Notes: generated by a model from the sequence alone, not told the origin. Counted from the first letter of the stretch, positions 1 to 11,009 are shown. The stretch: DNA of 58,715 bases from Kalaharituber pfeilii (GCA_015179045.1 WHUZ01000165.1:1-58715), one strand, 5' to 3'. Program-made: numbers and translations.

Positions 1-949
1 CCTATTTCGCCAATGCGCACTGAAGGTCAGCCTCTCATCGAAAATGACTCCCAGCCACTTCAGCATCTCCCCCTCCTTCTTCCACCTTTTCCCCACTCCG
101 AAAGTTATCATCTCCCACTTCGACTCCTCCAGCGGGATCTGATCTTCTTCCGCCACCTCCGCCATTGCCACCTTCACTTTCTCCCTGAGCCGCCCCATAT
201 CCCAGTACCCGTGCCAGTCCAGGATCGTTGCTGCCAGGTCGTCGACATACGATGGCACTTCTACCTCCGCCCCCATCGCCACCCCCCTCAGCCTTCTCTC
301 CATCTTCTCAATGGTGGGTGCCATGAAGATGAGGAAGATGACCGGTGACAGTGGTGACCCTTGCGGAACCCCCACGTTCGACCTGCCCCTCCCTTTCTCC
401 TCGCCATCCCACCACACTCCGAACTCCCTGCCTCCCATAAACTCCTCCAGCCACCTCCGCTTCTTTCTCACCCCCTCGCTCCCCCTCTCCTCAATCCTTC
501 CCAGGACCACCTCCTTCCTCACGATGTTAAAGCCTCCTTTAACATCCGCCGTCACCCACGCTGCTCTCCCCCCCCTGTGCAGGCACCTCTGCACCTTTGT
601 CACCGCCCTCGCCATCGCCTGGATCGCATTCCTCCCCTTGCGTGCTCCCAGCTGGAGCCTGTGGAAGAGTCGGTCTTCTTTCTGCAGCCTGCTGGCCATG
701 ACTTTCTCCCCGATCTTCCCGATACAATTAATCAGGTGGATTGGCCTCCACGCGTTCGCCGTCTTGATGTCCTTGCCTGGCTTCGGTATCATGACGACCC
801 TCATCTCTCTCCACTCCGCCGGGGTTCTGTTCCGGATCCAGTTTTCGGCGATCTCCGTCACTAACTCATCTCCGATGGGAGTCTTCAGGGCAGCTTTGAT
901 CAATCGGTAGCCCTGCCTTGGCGAACAGCTGCACGCGGGGTCATGTGAC

Positions 950-980
<31 letters not shown>

Positions 981-2445
981 TCAATCGGTATCCGATTCCG
1001 TCAGGTCCCGGTGCCGAATTGTTTTTGGTGCCCTGCAACGCAGCCCTCACTTCCTCTTCTACTCTCTCCCTCTCCCTCTCGTCCCCCTCCCCCTCCGCTT
1101 CCCCCTCCCCCTCCTCCTCCCCCCGCCTCTGCCTCCCCCTCTTCCCTCCACGCAAAATTCCTCTCCACCAGCGCCCTCACCTTCTCTCCGTCCCCCTCCA
1201 ACTCCCTCCCCTCCTCATCTTTCAACCTTCCCATCCTCTCCTTTCCTCCGAAAGGGTCCTTCGCCACCCTCACCACCCTCCACGGGTCGCTATACCCTTC
1301 CTCTTCTACGAACTCCCTCCAGCACTTCTTCTTCTCCTCCCGGATCTTCCACTTCATCCTTTGCACCGCCGCCTTCCAACCCCTCACCCTCTCCCCCTCC
1401 GTCAACCTCGCTCTGGCCCCTACCCCCCCCCCCCCGTGCCAGCCTGTTGACTTCCTTTCCTCATCTCCTCTATCTCTCCTGTCCACCACCTCTTGCGTCC
1501 TCCCCCCCACTCTACCTCTTTCTCTAGGACCTCTTCCACCTTTTCAGCCTCTCGTATGCGGTCCCTCCCCCACCCTCTCCAACCACTCCTTCCTTTCCTC
1601 CTCCCCCCACTTCCCCCCCCACCCCTCCACCTCCTCTTCCATCCTCTCCCAGTCAACCCTCACCACCCTGTTCTCCCCTCCTTCCACCTCCCCCTCTCCC
1701 CTGAATTCTACCACCGAGCCCCGAGTGGTCCGACCCCACATCCACCAGGCCTACCTGGTTCACCGTCACTCCCCTTACCCACACCAAGTCGATCCTCGAC
1801 TCTCTCAACCTCCCCTCCACTTCCCTCCTCCACGTTGCTTCTCTTTCTCCCACAAGGTGAAGCCAGCCCCCTCCATCCTCTCCCTCAGAATCCTGCCCCT
1901 CCCACTCTCCTCCACCCCTTCCAGACTCCACGCCGGGCTGTGCGCGTTCCAGCCCCCCACTAGGACGCACCTGCCCTGCACCTCCAGCACTCCTTCCAGC
2001 CACCTCTCAAACTCCTCGTTCCTCCATCTCCCGTCCACATATACCCCCCCTACTGCCACCCCCTCCCTCTCTCCCCATACTACATTCCCGTCGCCCCTCC
2101 TCCCCCCCTCCCCTCTCTCCGCTCCCATCCTACCACCCTCGTCTCCTTCCCGACCCCCCCGATCCTCTTCAGGCTCGGGTGCCCCCCCACTTTCCATCCC
2201 CCCGCTTCTTCCCTTTTCCACACTTCTCCCTCAAAACCCAAGTCCCACCCTTCCTTGAAGACGGTCTCCCTCCACACGTGCCCAACCAGGCTACTCCCTC
2301 CCACGTTCAGGTACCCTACTTCACCATGATGCGCTTGGTACCCCACTGCTCTCAGCCTCCCACTCATCACGAGGCGCTCTCCCGAATATGTCTCCCAACT
2401 CAATGGTAGGTCGGTGTTTGGACCCTTCCAAATCACTTCTCGCAT
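1..2445 (-). pseudogene. LINE A ORF2: APE endonuclease and reverse transcriptase, frameshifted and interrupted
   Basis: Reading leftwards, an endonuclease-like N-terminus (LNVGGSSLVGHVW, about 2310) is followed by VLVGGWNAHSPAW near 1950, the equivalent of the GDFNAHHxxWG motif of APE endonucleases. The RT begins near 1020 with NNSAPGPDGIGYRLI and continues with GVPQGSPLSPVIFL (about 375-330) and the catalytic YVDD (about 255-240). The reading frame changes between the endonuclease and RT parts in poly-C tracts (about 1080-1130 and 1420-1660), and a LINE A tail sits inside the RT at 910-978. That insertion plus its duplicated target is 81 bp, a multiple of three. The RT core from 900 to 1 stays open. 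Function in life: target-primed reverse transcription of its own mRNA. This copy is unlikely to be active. Confidence 0.88.
898..990 (+). mobile_element. LINE A tail-only insertion with 12-bp target-site duplication
   Basis: The inserted part is 910-978: about 40 bp of LINE A 3' tail (gccctgccttggcgaacagc...gcggggtcatgtgac) plus a run of about 28 A. It is bounded by a perfect 12-bp duplication, gatcaatcggta, at 898-909 and 979-990. It interrupts the reverse transcriptase of the surrounding LINE A copy in antisense orientation. This is a clear target-primed insertion of an extremely short retrocopy. Confidence 0.92.
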
Positions 2446-3955
2446 CTATCTCCATCCTCTCCCCTCCCCTCCCCTCCCTCAAGAAACCTCCTAACCTTGC
2501 CGCGTCTTCATCCCCGTTCTCTAACGGGACTCTGGATAATCTCACCCCGGTCTCCTTCATTCCTGCCTCCTTCTCCTTGCCCTTCCCCCCCTCTACTACC
2601 TTCACTGCTTTGCTTCCCTCCTCTTGCTTCTTCTTCATCGGTGTCTCTTCTACCCTCTCCCTCTTCTGGCTCTGGTTTGGAGTCACCGGTTTCGGTCTCT
2701 CTGGACAGAATCTCACAATGTGGCCCCACATGCCACATGCGTAGCACGCCATCTGGCCCTTGTGGAATCTGCATTCTCTCGCCAGATGCCCCTTCTTTCC
2801 GCACCTGTAACAGCCCGTCCCCTGGCTCCCCTGGCTGCTCCCCTGCGTTCCTTTCACCTGCACCTGCACCTGTTGACCTGCTCCTGGAAAAGCCACCGCC
2901 ACCCTCGGTGGGATGGATTGCCCCACTGGATACACATCCACCCTCTGCTGCTGCTGTCCCTGCTGCTGTCCCTGCTGTCCTGCCCCTGCTGCCGCCATAT
3001 TGGCGTAGCTCGTCCGCCCATCCCCCTGCATGTGCACTCCTGGTCGGTACCTTTCTACCACTCTTCTCTGTCCCCTCCACACTAACCCCTTCTTCAGCAC
3101 CTTCACTGCCCCATCTGCATTCACCACCTCTAACTTTAGCTGCGACACCCTCGGCGGACCCATAGATGGCGCTACTCCAAAGCGCACTGGTGGCCTCGAC
3201 CCAAACTTGACATCCGGGTTCTCCTCCTTCAGCTTTCTCCTCATCACCTCCACCTCTCCCCTCCCGTCCTCATAGTCCGCCCCCTTCATCACTAGAGGGA
3301 CCGCATCCTTGTTGTGAACCTCCACCCTTAGGAGATCCTCGCCAAAGATCAGCCTCATCCATGCACCGAATTTCTCCATTACCTCCTTTGCGTTCTCCTC
3401 CTCCCGAATGTCCACCAGCAGCCAGACCCTCTCGTACTTCGACGCCGCTGGATTCCTCGTCACCTGTGTTACCCTCCACCCCTCTCTCCCTCCACCTTCG
3501 CCGATGTCTCCCAAAGAGATTCACACCTCTTCAGGAGGACGTCCCTCTCTTCTGTCCCTTCCGTTCCATACGGTACCGGCTTCGCATGTACCGTCCTCAG
3601 CATCCTCTTCCACAGCTTCTTCCCCCTTACCACTATCCAGTTCTCCCCCTCAATCCTCTTCTCCGCCTCCTTTGCCGCCTTCTCCTCCTCCTCCTTTAGC
3701 TTCCTCTCCTTCTCCTCCAGGGCTGCCACCTCCTCCTGTGACCCCGCCGGCATCTCCATCACCTCTGCCCACTTCCTCAGCAGCTGTGCTCTCTCCACCG
3801 CCTTCCTCCGCTCCTCTGCTACCCTCTTCTTGCTCTCCTCCTCTGCTTTTCTCCACCTTTCCTCCTCCCTCTTCTTTCTCTTCTCCGTCTCCTCCTGGAG
3901 CTTCCGGATCTCCCGAATCTCTGCTTTTCTTTTTCTCTTTTTCTCCTCCTCTCTT
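2321..3955 (-). pseudogene. LINE A ORF1: gag-like nucleic-acid-binding protein with two CCHC zinc knuckles
   Basis: The C-terminal 397 codons (3514-2321) contain two CCHC knuckles, CYRCGKKGHLARECRF and CYACGMWGHIVRFC, after a Q-rich linker, and a basic tail. The N-terminal part (about 3955-3469) is a charged coiled coil rich in EEKKRK and EERWRKAEEE, in a different frame. A one-base shift near 3480-3500 separates the two. ORF1 proteins of this kind coat LINE RNA. The coding strand is very purine-rich, unlike neighbouring genes. The 5' end is cut off at the junction with LINE B, so the original start codon is not visible. Confidence 0.85.
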
Positions 3956-3965
3956 GGTGGAGCGA

Positions 3966-4297
3966 TTGGGAGAGTCAGCCAAGACGTGGCGGCGTTTGTG
4001 GATTCCTTTTTAAGACCAACAAGGTGCAACATGGTGTGGGATGGGAAGAAGAGAGCAGAGTTCACAATGACGGATGGTGCCCCCCAAGGGTCACCGCTGT
4101 CACCGGTTCTGTTCCTGGTGGGGATCGCACCTGTGGCGGACAAGACGGCGGGGAGAGAGTTTACGAGGTCATATGTAGATGCCGAAGAGGAGGGTTTCAA
4201 AATTGACCCAGACAAAGCCGAAACCCTGATAGTGGGGGGTACGAGGCCCAACGTATCGGCTAGTAGGACTGAAGGTGGATTGGGAGTTGAAGTTTAA
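3966..4297 (+). pseudogene. LINE B reverse transcriptase remnant
   Basis: An open stretch encodes DSFLRPTRCNMVWDGKKRAE, then GAPQGSPLSPVLFLVGIAPV (RT palm motif), then SYVDAEEEGFKIDPDKAETL. The catalytic YxDD box is reduced to YVDA and joins directly to the next conserved block, so part of the palm has been deleted. Inactive by inspection. Upstream RT motifs are missing because the copy begins in the middle of the domain. Confidence 0.8.
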
Positions 4298-4371
4298 TGA
4301 GCACCACGCACACAGGTTGAGCCTGGGAAAGGCGGCGTGGGCGATAGCCGCACGCCTTACGCCTTACCAGG

Positions 4372-5550
4372 ATGGCGCCAGCGAAACGGAGAAAGATATA
4401 CACTAGCATCGCACGGAACATCGCAACTTGGGGGGCATGGGCGTGGCACGATTACGCACACGGAGCACCAAGGGAAAGAAAGCTGAGGGAGCTGGAGAAA
4501 TGGCAATATGTGGTGGCGCGAGGAGTTACGCATGCACCATGGGGAACAAGACGGGATGTGGTAGAGGGTTTGGCCAATCTGGAGTCCGTAGAGACCTTCG
4601 TGAGATGGGAGTCTACCCGGGTGGAGGCGAGGGCACTGAGATTTGAAGGAGAGAGACTGAGGAAGAGGGAAGAGGGGGCGGTCTACCTGAGAGCCTAGAG
4701 GTTCACTGAAACACGGAGGAGAATTACCCCTGGCGATTATACCGACTTTATATAAGGACGCGGAGCGGGAGGAGTGGGAGAGACACATCGACAACGTGAA
4801 GGACGAAGGGTGGACACCGGTTTACACTGACGGGAGTATGAGGAGGGACACAGCGGGGGCGGGTCTGTTCAGGGAGGGCATAGCGAAGTCAGTATATTTG
4901 GGAGAAAACGCCACGGTGAATGACGCGGAGTTGATGGCGATCAGCGAGGAGATGGAAAGGGTGGAAGGGGAGCTGCTCATAGTGACAGACTCGAGACACG
5001 CGATCAGAAGAATGACCGACGCTTCGATGGGGGAGCCCACCCATGACGGGGCGACGAACCGGCTCAGGGAGGCGTGGGAGAGGAGAGTTGAGCGAGGGGA
5101 TCGGGACCTAGCGGTGCTGTGGGTCAAGGCTCATAGAGGCATTGCTGGCAATGAGGCGGCGAGAGTGGGTACCGCACTGCAGTGCGCACCGGAGGTGGTG
5201 ACTGAAGCCGGTTTGAGACAAAGAGGAAGGAGGGAAAGGGCGGGGGAGAGAAACCGGTTGGAACTGGCATATAGACCACTAGAGAGGCTGGGACAGTTGA
5301 CAGGGAGGTTGGCGGGACTATTGGGGGGCAAGGGGCTACGGTCCTGGAGGTGGCACCTGGGGGAGGGGGATGGACCGGAGGGCAGATGGTGCGGGGAGGA
5401 GGAGGAGACGACGAGCCACTTGTTAGGACGGTGCAGAGTGTGGTGGCGGAGGTGGCCGGGGGGGAGGAACACGTGAGGAGACCACCGCGGGGCGAAGGGG
5501 AGGGGGGAGAGGACCCGGTGAGGAAGCTGATGGAGATGCTCGGAGAATGA
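4372..5550 (+). pseudogene. LINE B connection domain, RNase H and C-terminal Cys/His region
   Basis: Three frames together give the LINE C-terminal half. Codons from 4372 encode the connection (YVVARGVTHAPWGTRRDVVE). From 4796 an RNase H domain shows VYTDGSM, NDAELMAI and VTDSRHAI, holding the first three acidic positions. The last motif reads GNEAARVG, where the family has GNExAD, so the fourth acidic residue is lost. RWCGEEEETTSHLLGRC follows, a Cys/His motif typical of LINE C-termini. The final residues (DPVRKLMEML, stop at about 5550) are in another frame. Probably inactive. Confidence 0.85.
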
Positions 5551-5693
5551 TCAGTGATAATTCCCTTGTTTTTCTTTTTTCTTTTCTCTTGTACTAACTG
5601 TATTTATTTGTTTACAACTCCATAGCACATCGCCATAGCCCATGGGGCAGCAAGCGATTAATGATATATTAAAAAAAAAAAAAAAAAAAAGGC

Positions 5694-6090
5694 CTTCCAG
5701 TGTGGCTGTCGATCCGCCCAGGTGTTGTAGGGGTCTGTAGCTTAGTCCCAATCTGTCTCTCTCTTCGGCTCGTCGGGCTCTCGCCTCCATGCGCATTCCG
5801 GCCTCCGTGGCCGTCTCCGTCTGGCATGATAGTAGGGCGCCGATTTTTGCTGCCTGGTCTGCTTTTTCGTTCCCCTTTATGCCCTGGTGGCCATGGCCTT
5901 TCACCCACATGACCGCTACATCTAGTCCCCCCTGCTGTGTCCTTCCCAGGCTCTCCTGACCATCTGCGCCGCGCCTCCCGGGGTCGCTCCGCCTTCCGAT
6001 ATGCGCCAGATGAAACGAGATCCCTGACTCTGTGTGGTCATTAAGATGCTCATTGCGGCCATTCCTTGCATGTCTCGTGCCACATAACCG
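5694..6090 (-). mobile_element. LINE B RNase H fragment, 3' end cut by the neighbouring LINE B copy
   Basis: On the minus strand this encodes GGLDVAVMWVKGH, GIKGNEKADQAAKIGALLSC and ERDRLGLSYRPLQHLGG, the C-terminal half of LINE B RNase H. Here the GNExAD motif is intact. It stops at ATLEGL exactly where the poly(A) of the plus-strand LINE B begins (5690), and it is truncated at the other end near 6090. Two LINE B relics therefore lie tail to tail. Confidence 0.8.
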
Positions 6091-6209
6091 CACGCCCCTG
6101 GATACCAACAAAAAAGAGAGGGGGTTGGCGGGAAAGGCAATGGAAAGAAAAGAAAAGTTACGTTTGCGTTTGCGTTTGCGTTGCCGCTCATGTCGCCTCT
6201 GTATCAAGG

Positions 6210-7599
6210 TCACTGAGACTCTTGACACTCTTGGCCTCCATCAATTCTCAGCTCCCTCGTGCTAGTACTCGCAGATCGTAGGCCTTCATCAGGAATTCGA
6301 ATTACTGATCCGCCATATTGCGCCATTTCTTGCTCGATGAAGTATTGCGTCGTCATGGTAATGTCTTCTCCTTTTCTACCGCTAGATCCATTGCTGTTCC
6401 CGCCTTCCTTGCGCGCCTGTTGTCCCTGCTTTATTGATCCACGGGGCTGGTCGCTTTGCCAATTTCGGGAACTACGTATATTCGTACGGCTAAAGAATGG
6501 CTTCACCATCGGCGCACAAACTGTGATAATAGCAATGTTGACCTCGATCCTAGCTCAGTGTCAGTAGAGCAGGAAGTAATACCTCACGGTGAGAAACAAA
6601 TGTACATGGACCAGGTATGGGACTTAACCGTCGCCCATGTAGGATCGGTTTCGGTACCAAAGTTGAAAAGAGTCGTCATTCGCACGAACGAGGCAATAGT
6701 GACACTGCGGGAAGAAGAATTGTCAGCAATCTAGAAATGGTATAATATCCTCCCCGATAAGGTCTGAGATCTACAGTGAGGAATGAGCATACAACAATCC
6801 ACACCCAAATAAGGCTGCGAGTTGTATTTTCTCCCGTAAGACAAGATTGAGGCTGAAGACAGCCCGAATAGGGAGTGCCAGTGCCGCAACATCCATAATC
6901 ACAGATACTGAGGCATGAGCGAGGTAAAGTTTTTCCAAATTCAAACATTTGCCACCTGGAATCGATCGATCCCAGAAGTAAGGTATCGGAGCGCATGAGA
7001 AGGTGCCGACCACCGTGAACACAATCCAGAACACGGAGTTGAGCCCAAAATAGCCCCAGCACCATGCATTGAAGTAACGAGACAATGACAGTCGCAGGTA
7101 GAATAGTATGAGCGATGATTTAATGACGAATATCAGACTAACGTAGACGAGACCTGCGCTGTAGGCAAGCTGGACGGTGTCATAAGCATTGACACTATAT
7201 GGGCACGAAGTGTACGTGAAGAAGGTCGTTTTAGATACCTTGAGAAATATCGTGAAGTTTGTCGGATCAACGTATTCTATATGCCGCCCCAGGCCGTAGT
7301 TCGTCGTGACACAGACAAGTGATGTTCAGCGATGTTCAGCACCTGTTGTATGGATTGATCGATCAGAAAGATCCCAAGGGTATGGGACCAGGGACATCAA
7401 ATCTCGTGGAACAACAATGGAGGTCAAGTCTACTTACCATTGAAGTGATCATGCCGGCATCGTCCAATCCCAAGCCCTGCCTCGTCATCCGTAGTCTCAC
7501 CCATAGCCGTAGCATAACAACGAAACATGAGACAGCGCAAAGCGTAATGACAATTCCAAGGAGTCGAGGAGCGTGGTTGATATTTTCCCGAACTTGCAT
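6210..7599 (-). CDS. Fungal rhodopsin-domain integral membrane protein (SAT4-like), exon structure uncertain
   Basis: Several minus-strand exons read as a seven-helix fungal rhodopsin-domain protein. From the N-terminus: MQVRENINHAPRLLGIVITL and DDAGMITSM (exon 1, ends 7438 at a GTAAGT donor); LVCVTTNYGLGRHIEYVD; LAYSAGLVYVSLIFVIKSSL; YFNAWCWGYFGLNSVFW and PIPYFWDRSIPGGKCL; FNFGTETDPTWATVKSHTW; IEVNIAIITVCAPMVKP (about 6560-6510). A polar cytoplasmic tail ends at 6210. The order of helices and the YGLG, C...C and TDPTW motifs fit this widespread ascomycete plasma-membrane family, whose substrate is unknown. The exon 1-2 junction is not clean: a 10-bp direct repeat (gatgttcagc twice, about 7322-7341) lies there and the simplest splice hits a stop. 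It may be a recent pseudogene. Confidence 0.7.
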
Positions 7600-7764
7600 T
7601 TTAAGGTACGATTCCGGAAGAAAAGGAACAACAGAAAGTGTGTGGAACACCACAGATTTATAAATTTGCCCAGTTGAAAAGCAACCCCCTGAAATGCTTA
7701 TCCAACTCCAGCTATTTGACAGGTTTGATCCTTGTAACTGGAGCAAGTGCCCTCATGTCGAAGA

Positions 7765-7766
<2 letters not shown>

Positions 7767-7800
<34 letters not shown>

Positions 7801-8280
7801 TCATTACTCGCGTGCCGCCCTGGGGGCTATGGCGAGATTAGTTACATGAGATTAGATACATATGAAGGTAGAAGAAAAGGAATAAGAAAAGATCCTGTGT
7901 GTCTCCTATGCCCCTGCCCACTCCAAGATGTCTCTAAGTGGGTCTGTGTCCTTGCTCTTCGGAGGAGTGACCAAGTCTTGCATGCCTCCTGGCCACTTTC
8001 GTTTCCATGTCCTGCACCTAGTGAGCACATGTTCAGTAGTCTCCTCCTCCTCCCCACACCATCGACATTCTGGGCTGTCTGCTTTCCCGATTTCGTACTG
8101 CCATTTCCGTAGTAACTTGCCGCCCAGTATTCCTGCTAGTGTCGCTATGTGTCGACTTCCAAGTCTTGTCAAGGGACGGTAGCTGAGCCCTAGCCGGTTT
8201 CTCTCTGTGGCGCGCTGATGTCTCGAGGTTTGTCGTATCCCATCTTCTGTTATGGTTTCATCTTGGTAGGGGAGGTATTT
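7767..8280 (-). mobile_element. LINE B 3' fragment, 5'-truncated
   Basis: On the minus strand: the RNase H C-terminus (ITEDGIRQTSRHQRATERNR, LGLSYRPLTRLG), the Cys/His region ECRWCGEEEETTEHVLTRC, an open C-terminus KDTDPLRDILEWAGA with its stop at 7906, a 3' UTR, the hairpin at 7836-7807 (ctcgcc...gcgag) and a 31-base A tail (T run 7767-7797). The reading frame from 8172 to 7906 is open, so this is a young copy. The 5' end is near 8280. Confidence 0.88.
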
Positions 8281-8479
8281 TCTTTTATCTCTTGGGCGGG
8301 CAACAACTCGCTAAATTCGATGCACTAGTTTCACTGTGTAGCGTCCAGCCAAGAGGGTCTATGTACTATCAAATTCATTGCTTCAAGCAATGGTACGTAT
8401 ATGCCAGTATACGAGCGGGAGGGTCTGCAAGGGCTGCTTTGTTACAGTGAAGGCTGGTTATAGAGATACCGTTAAGTCT

Positions 8480-8770
8480 ATCGAACTTAGAGTCGCAAGA
8501 ACAGCAGGTTTATATACATGAGAAAATATAACTTGGGAACCATGACTGAATAGGGAATTATCAGGGAAGATACCATATCAGGAAGGTGAGAAAAGGCATG
8601 GGATGCGTGGCTTGCAAAGGGAACGCCGTGGCGTAAGCCACACAAAAGTTGGCGTTGTAGCGTAATTCATATACAATCCAATAGCGAGACTAAATACACA
8701 TGAGTGGAACGAAAAGATAACAGAAAAGATAGATAACAGCAACTGGTGGCAATGGATGTAATGTTCCCAC
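8480..8770 (-). repeat. LTR-like relic, partner of 11010-11300
   Basis: This block aligns in direct orientation with 11010-11300. Shared landmarks are ataccgttaagt / ataccgttaggt, ttatatacat, accatgact, atatcaggcagg-like and gcatggcttgcaa blocks in the same order. On the minus strand both carry a TATATAAwCCTG stretch resembling a TATA region, as expected for an LTR. Terminal TG...CA ends and target duplications could not be fixed, so LTR identity is an inference. Confidence 0.5.
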
Positions 8771-9660
8771 AGCCAGTGCACACTTCTCAGGCACAGGAAC
8801 AGCGCATATCTTATAAATGTCTTTTTGTCTGCTAGATAAAATGTTCTCCAAGTTATTTATTACAGTGCTTGAGAGGAAGGCCAATGCACTTATATTAATT
8901 ACTATCATGAATTTATGCAACCAATATCGTTGGGGGCTGAAGCAGAGCTTGCGACCGGGGCTAGGGGCTGTGGTGCTGTCATGGAGTAGCAAATGGCACC
9001 CTCGCGACCGCCAGAATCTTTTCTGGTGAGCTTGAACATACTTTTTCAGCGACTTGCACACATGCTCCCTGAGAGACGCCACTCGCTTTGTTCGGGGGTC
9101 CATACCACTGCTGGGGAGGTTAACGCCAAGAGGGTAAGAACTGATGGTACTATCCAAGACTGCTCTCTAGTATGTCATCGGTCATATTCCTATTTGAATA
9201 CTTGTGCACTCAGCCTATATAGTATTCCTCCACTACTGTCATATAAACAACTGTTTGTAAGGTAGACTCAACAGCATCTACTGTCTTAGACAGGAATGCT
9301 CAAATTTAGAGCTGGCAAGCAAAGTCTTATAGGTAGTCTCAATAATCAAGTTTCGAGAAAAGAGTATAAAGAGTAGTCAATTGCTCTATCTGATATAATG
9401 CTCAATCTGATTTCTATCTGTGTATGAATCTATAATCCTCTACGATCCTATCTACAGTACGTACAATTGATAGAAGTATTAAACCACCTTACTTGCTTAC
9501 CTTACATTTACTTCATTATCTTATACAGGTAACATTACATATTCCTGTTAAGTACTACACTTTGCTATATTCAACCTTATTTTTTTGTCTATTAGTACCA
9601 TAGTTACTATTACACTATAGATGTCAATATTATTTAAGTACTACTCTACCCCAACACCTT
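8771..9660. other. No gene recognised
   Basis: A minus-strand open stretch (9157-8690, 155 codons) matches nothing I recognise and its composition looks non-coding. The rest is AT-rich with no clear repeat or RNA gene. Confidence 0.4.
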
Positions 9661-9664
9661 ACTA

Positions 9665-9900
9665 GTACCATTACTTTCTGTAACGGATCTGGTAAACGCA
9701 GAGAGTTAACGTCTGCTAGGTCAAAAAGACACTTGACTAGCAATCCTCACTAGTCCTCTGCATAGCTCATATAGCCCTCATTTATGTGACTGCGGCACTG
9801 TTCCGGCTGTCGCATATCGCTTGCGCATATGTGCATTTCGTATGGGTGTGCATCCACCGACTGCCCACCCTACGGTTGTACAGTAGTGAACTCGTAATAC
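9665..9900 (-). repeat. Dispersed repeat, inverted relative to 47450-47720
   Basis: Blocks such as ggtaaacgcagagagttaac, aaaaagacactt, ctagcaatcctcactagtc, agctcatatagc and gcatatcgcttgcg recur in the same order, reverse-complemented and with substitutions, at 47450-47720. The two are diverged copies of one repeat of unknown class. Confidence 0.6.
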
Positions 9901-9969
9901 TTTCTTGTTCCTTAGTTCTCTCAAGGAATTAGTTACTAAGTTGACTACTAAAAAATCATCTCCTAAATC

Positions 9970-10062
9970 AACCACTGAATCTATATTATCTACTGAATTA
10001 CCTGCTGAATTGCGTACTGAATTGCCTGCTAAATCACCTGCTCAGTTATTTACTGAGTTCTC
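9970..10062 (+). repeat. Short degenerate tandem repeat (actgaat / cctgct units)
   Basis: About 90 bp made of repeated tactgaatt and gcctgct steps. On the plus strand it could encode a run of STEL, PAEL, RTEL and PAKS tetrapeptides, but no surrounding gene is evident. Confidence 0.5.
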
Positions 10063-10084
10063 TACCAGTACCGTATGAGTAACG

Positions 10085-10294
10085 ATGTGCACACCGGTAA
10101 CGCTGGGAACCTTGGCACCGGTTTTGCGCTCTCCCCAACATCAAAATGTCTGGCATCTCACAGAATATATTTCTAATATGTATGATGAATTAATTATAGA
10201 CCATATTGACTGCGCTGATTCTGAATTTGAAGGGAAAAAAGTGAAAATGCTACTCCTACAGCATCTACAGTTGCCTCACCCCTCTACCTTATGA
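10085..10294 (+). CDS. Short ORF inside the left inverted-repeat arm
   Basis: A 69-codon frame of unknown function, essentially the same as the 73-codon frame at 12455-12234 in the other arm. The conserved part is EYISNMYDELIIDHIDCADS followed by EFEGKKVKMLLLQHLQLPHP. Near-identity of the arms forces the frames to agree, so conservation here is not evidence of selection. Possibly a relic of a transposon gene. Confidence 0.25.
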   Translation: MCTPVTLGTLAPVLRSPQHQNVWHLTEYISNMYDELIIDHIDCADSEFEGKKVKMLLLQHLQLPHPSTL

Positions 10295-11009
10295 AATAAC
10301 CTTCTCTAGCACCTACCAGCAAATACCAACTTACTGCAACGCTCTACCTGCTCATGCAATAGTAGAAATGGTAGCAATGGTATTACTAGTGCTATATTAC
10401 AATACATGAGTAGTAACAGCTTGAGATCTGTAACATAGCACTATATGCTCCTGTAACAAGAAATTGTGCATAACTAAGAAATTGAGCATTTTCCGGATGT
10501 GACAACAAAAAATTCCTGTGAGTGCAAATAGCTCTCAAGGGGGCTCAAATTAAAGCCAGAGCATGGTAGAATACATGGAATTATCTTCCGTATATTTATT
10601 TAGCCAATTTTTAGGAGGTGGGTAGTAACCTATTTGAAATTTCCCAAATCCTATACTAGACATACTCTGAACTGCCAAGTGTCAATAATCCTACCTGAAA
10701 TCTTATTTATCTTGACATATACTCTATTACCTATTCTGAGGAAGCGTAGCTAGTTTGGTCGTATTTGGCGGTCGTCTTTGGCCACGTCATGGGTCATCAT
10801 GGCTATAGAGTAAGCAGCCTGCCTATATTAGGTATGCCACACCGTGACTAGTTTTCAGCTACCCAAAACCATTACCCCATACTACCAGCTATTATTGACT
10901 GAACGTCGACCCTGAATTCCGGATTCGCACTTAGAATAAGGAGGGCTTCGTCACGTAGGAAAAACAAGAAAGAGCTTCTGAAGGAATAAAGAAGATCTAT
11001 ACCGTTAGG

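Larger units (their letters stand above)
1..3955 (-). mobile_element. LINE A (Tad1-like non-LTR retrotransposon), copy 1, runs off the left edge
   Basis: Minus-strand LINE with a gag-like ORF1 (3955 to 2321) and an endonuclease-reverse transcriptase ORF2 (about 2330 to beyond base 1). The order gag, APE endonuclease, RT, and the RNase H present in a related copy at the right end, match the Tad1/I-type LINEs of fungi. The strongly C-rich plus strand reflects purine-rich coding on the minus strand. Its 3' part lies outside the window. Its first 150 bases are nearly identical to 58141-58290, so at least two similar copies exist. Its upstream end abuts a plus-strand LINE B fragment at about 3955-3970. 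Confidence 0.9.
3960..5690 (+). mobile_element. LINE B non-LTR retrotransposon, 5'-truncated, with 3' hairpin and poly(A)
   Basis: A plus-strand LINE fragment: RT core with GAPQGSPLSPVLFLVG (about 4075-4130), a connection region (4372-4698), RNase H (4796-5476), a zinc-finger-like C-terminus RWCGEEEETTSHLLGRC, a short 3' UTR, a hairpin at 5629-5658 (atcgcc...gcgat) and poly(A) 5671-5690. It links the hairpin tail found throughout this window to a LINE. Sequence and codon use differ from LINE A, so I treat it as a second family. Confidence 0.88.

Noticed and set aside
311..910. Long plus-strand open frame
   Set aside because: It is the antisense of LINE A RT: its GDSGDPCGT region is the reverse of the GVPQGSPLSP codons. 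Stops are avoided only because of purine-rich coding on the other strand.
918..2258. 446-codon proline/serine-rich plus-strand frame
   Set aside because: Antisense of the LINE A endonuclease and linker; low-complexity P/S/L composition is what C-rich antisense DNA gives.
3469..4251. 260-codon minus-strand frame taken as one protein
   Set aside because: It crosses the junction between LINE A ORF1 and antisense LINE B RT (the GDSGDPWGAP part is antisense). Only the part below about 3955 is real ORF1.
8690..9157. 155-codon minus-strand frame as a gene
   Set aside because: No recognisable motif, no splice context and it overlaps an LTR-like relic.
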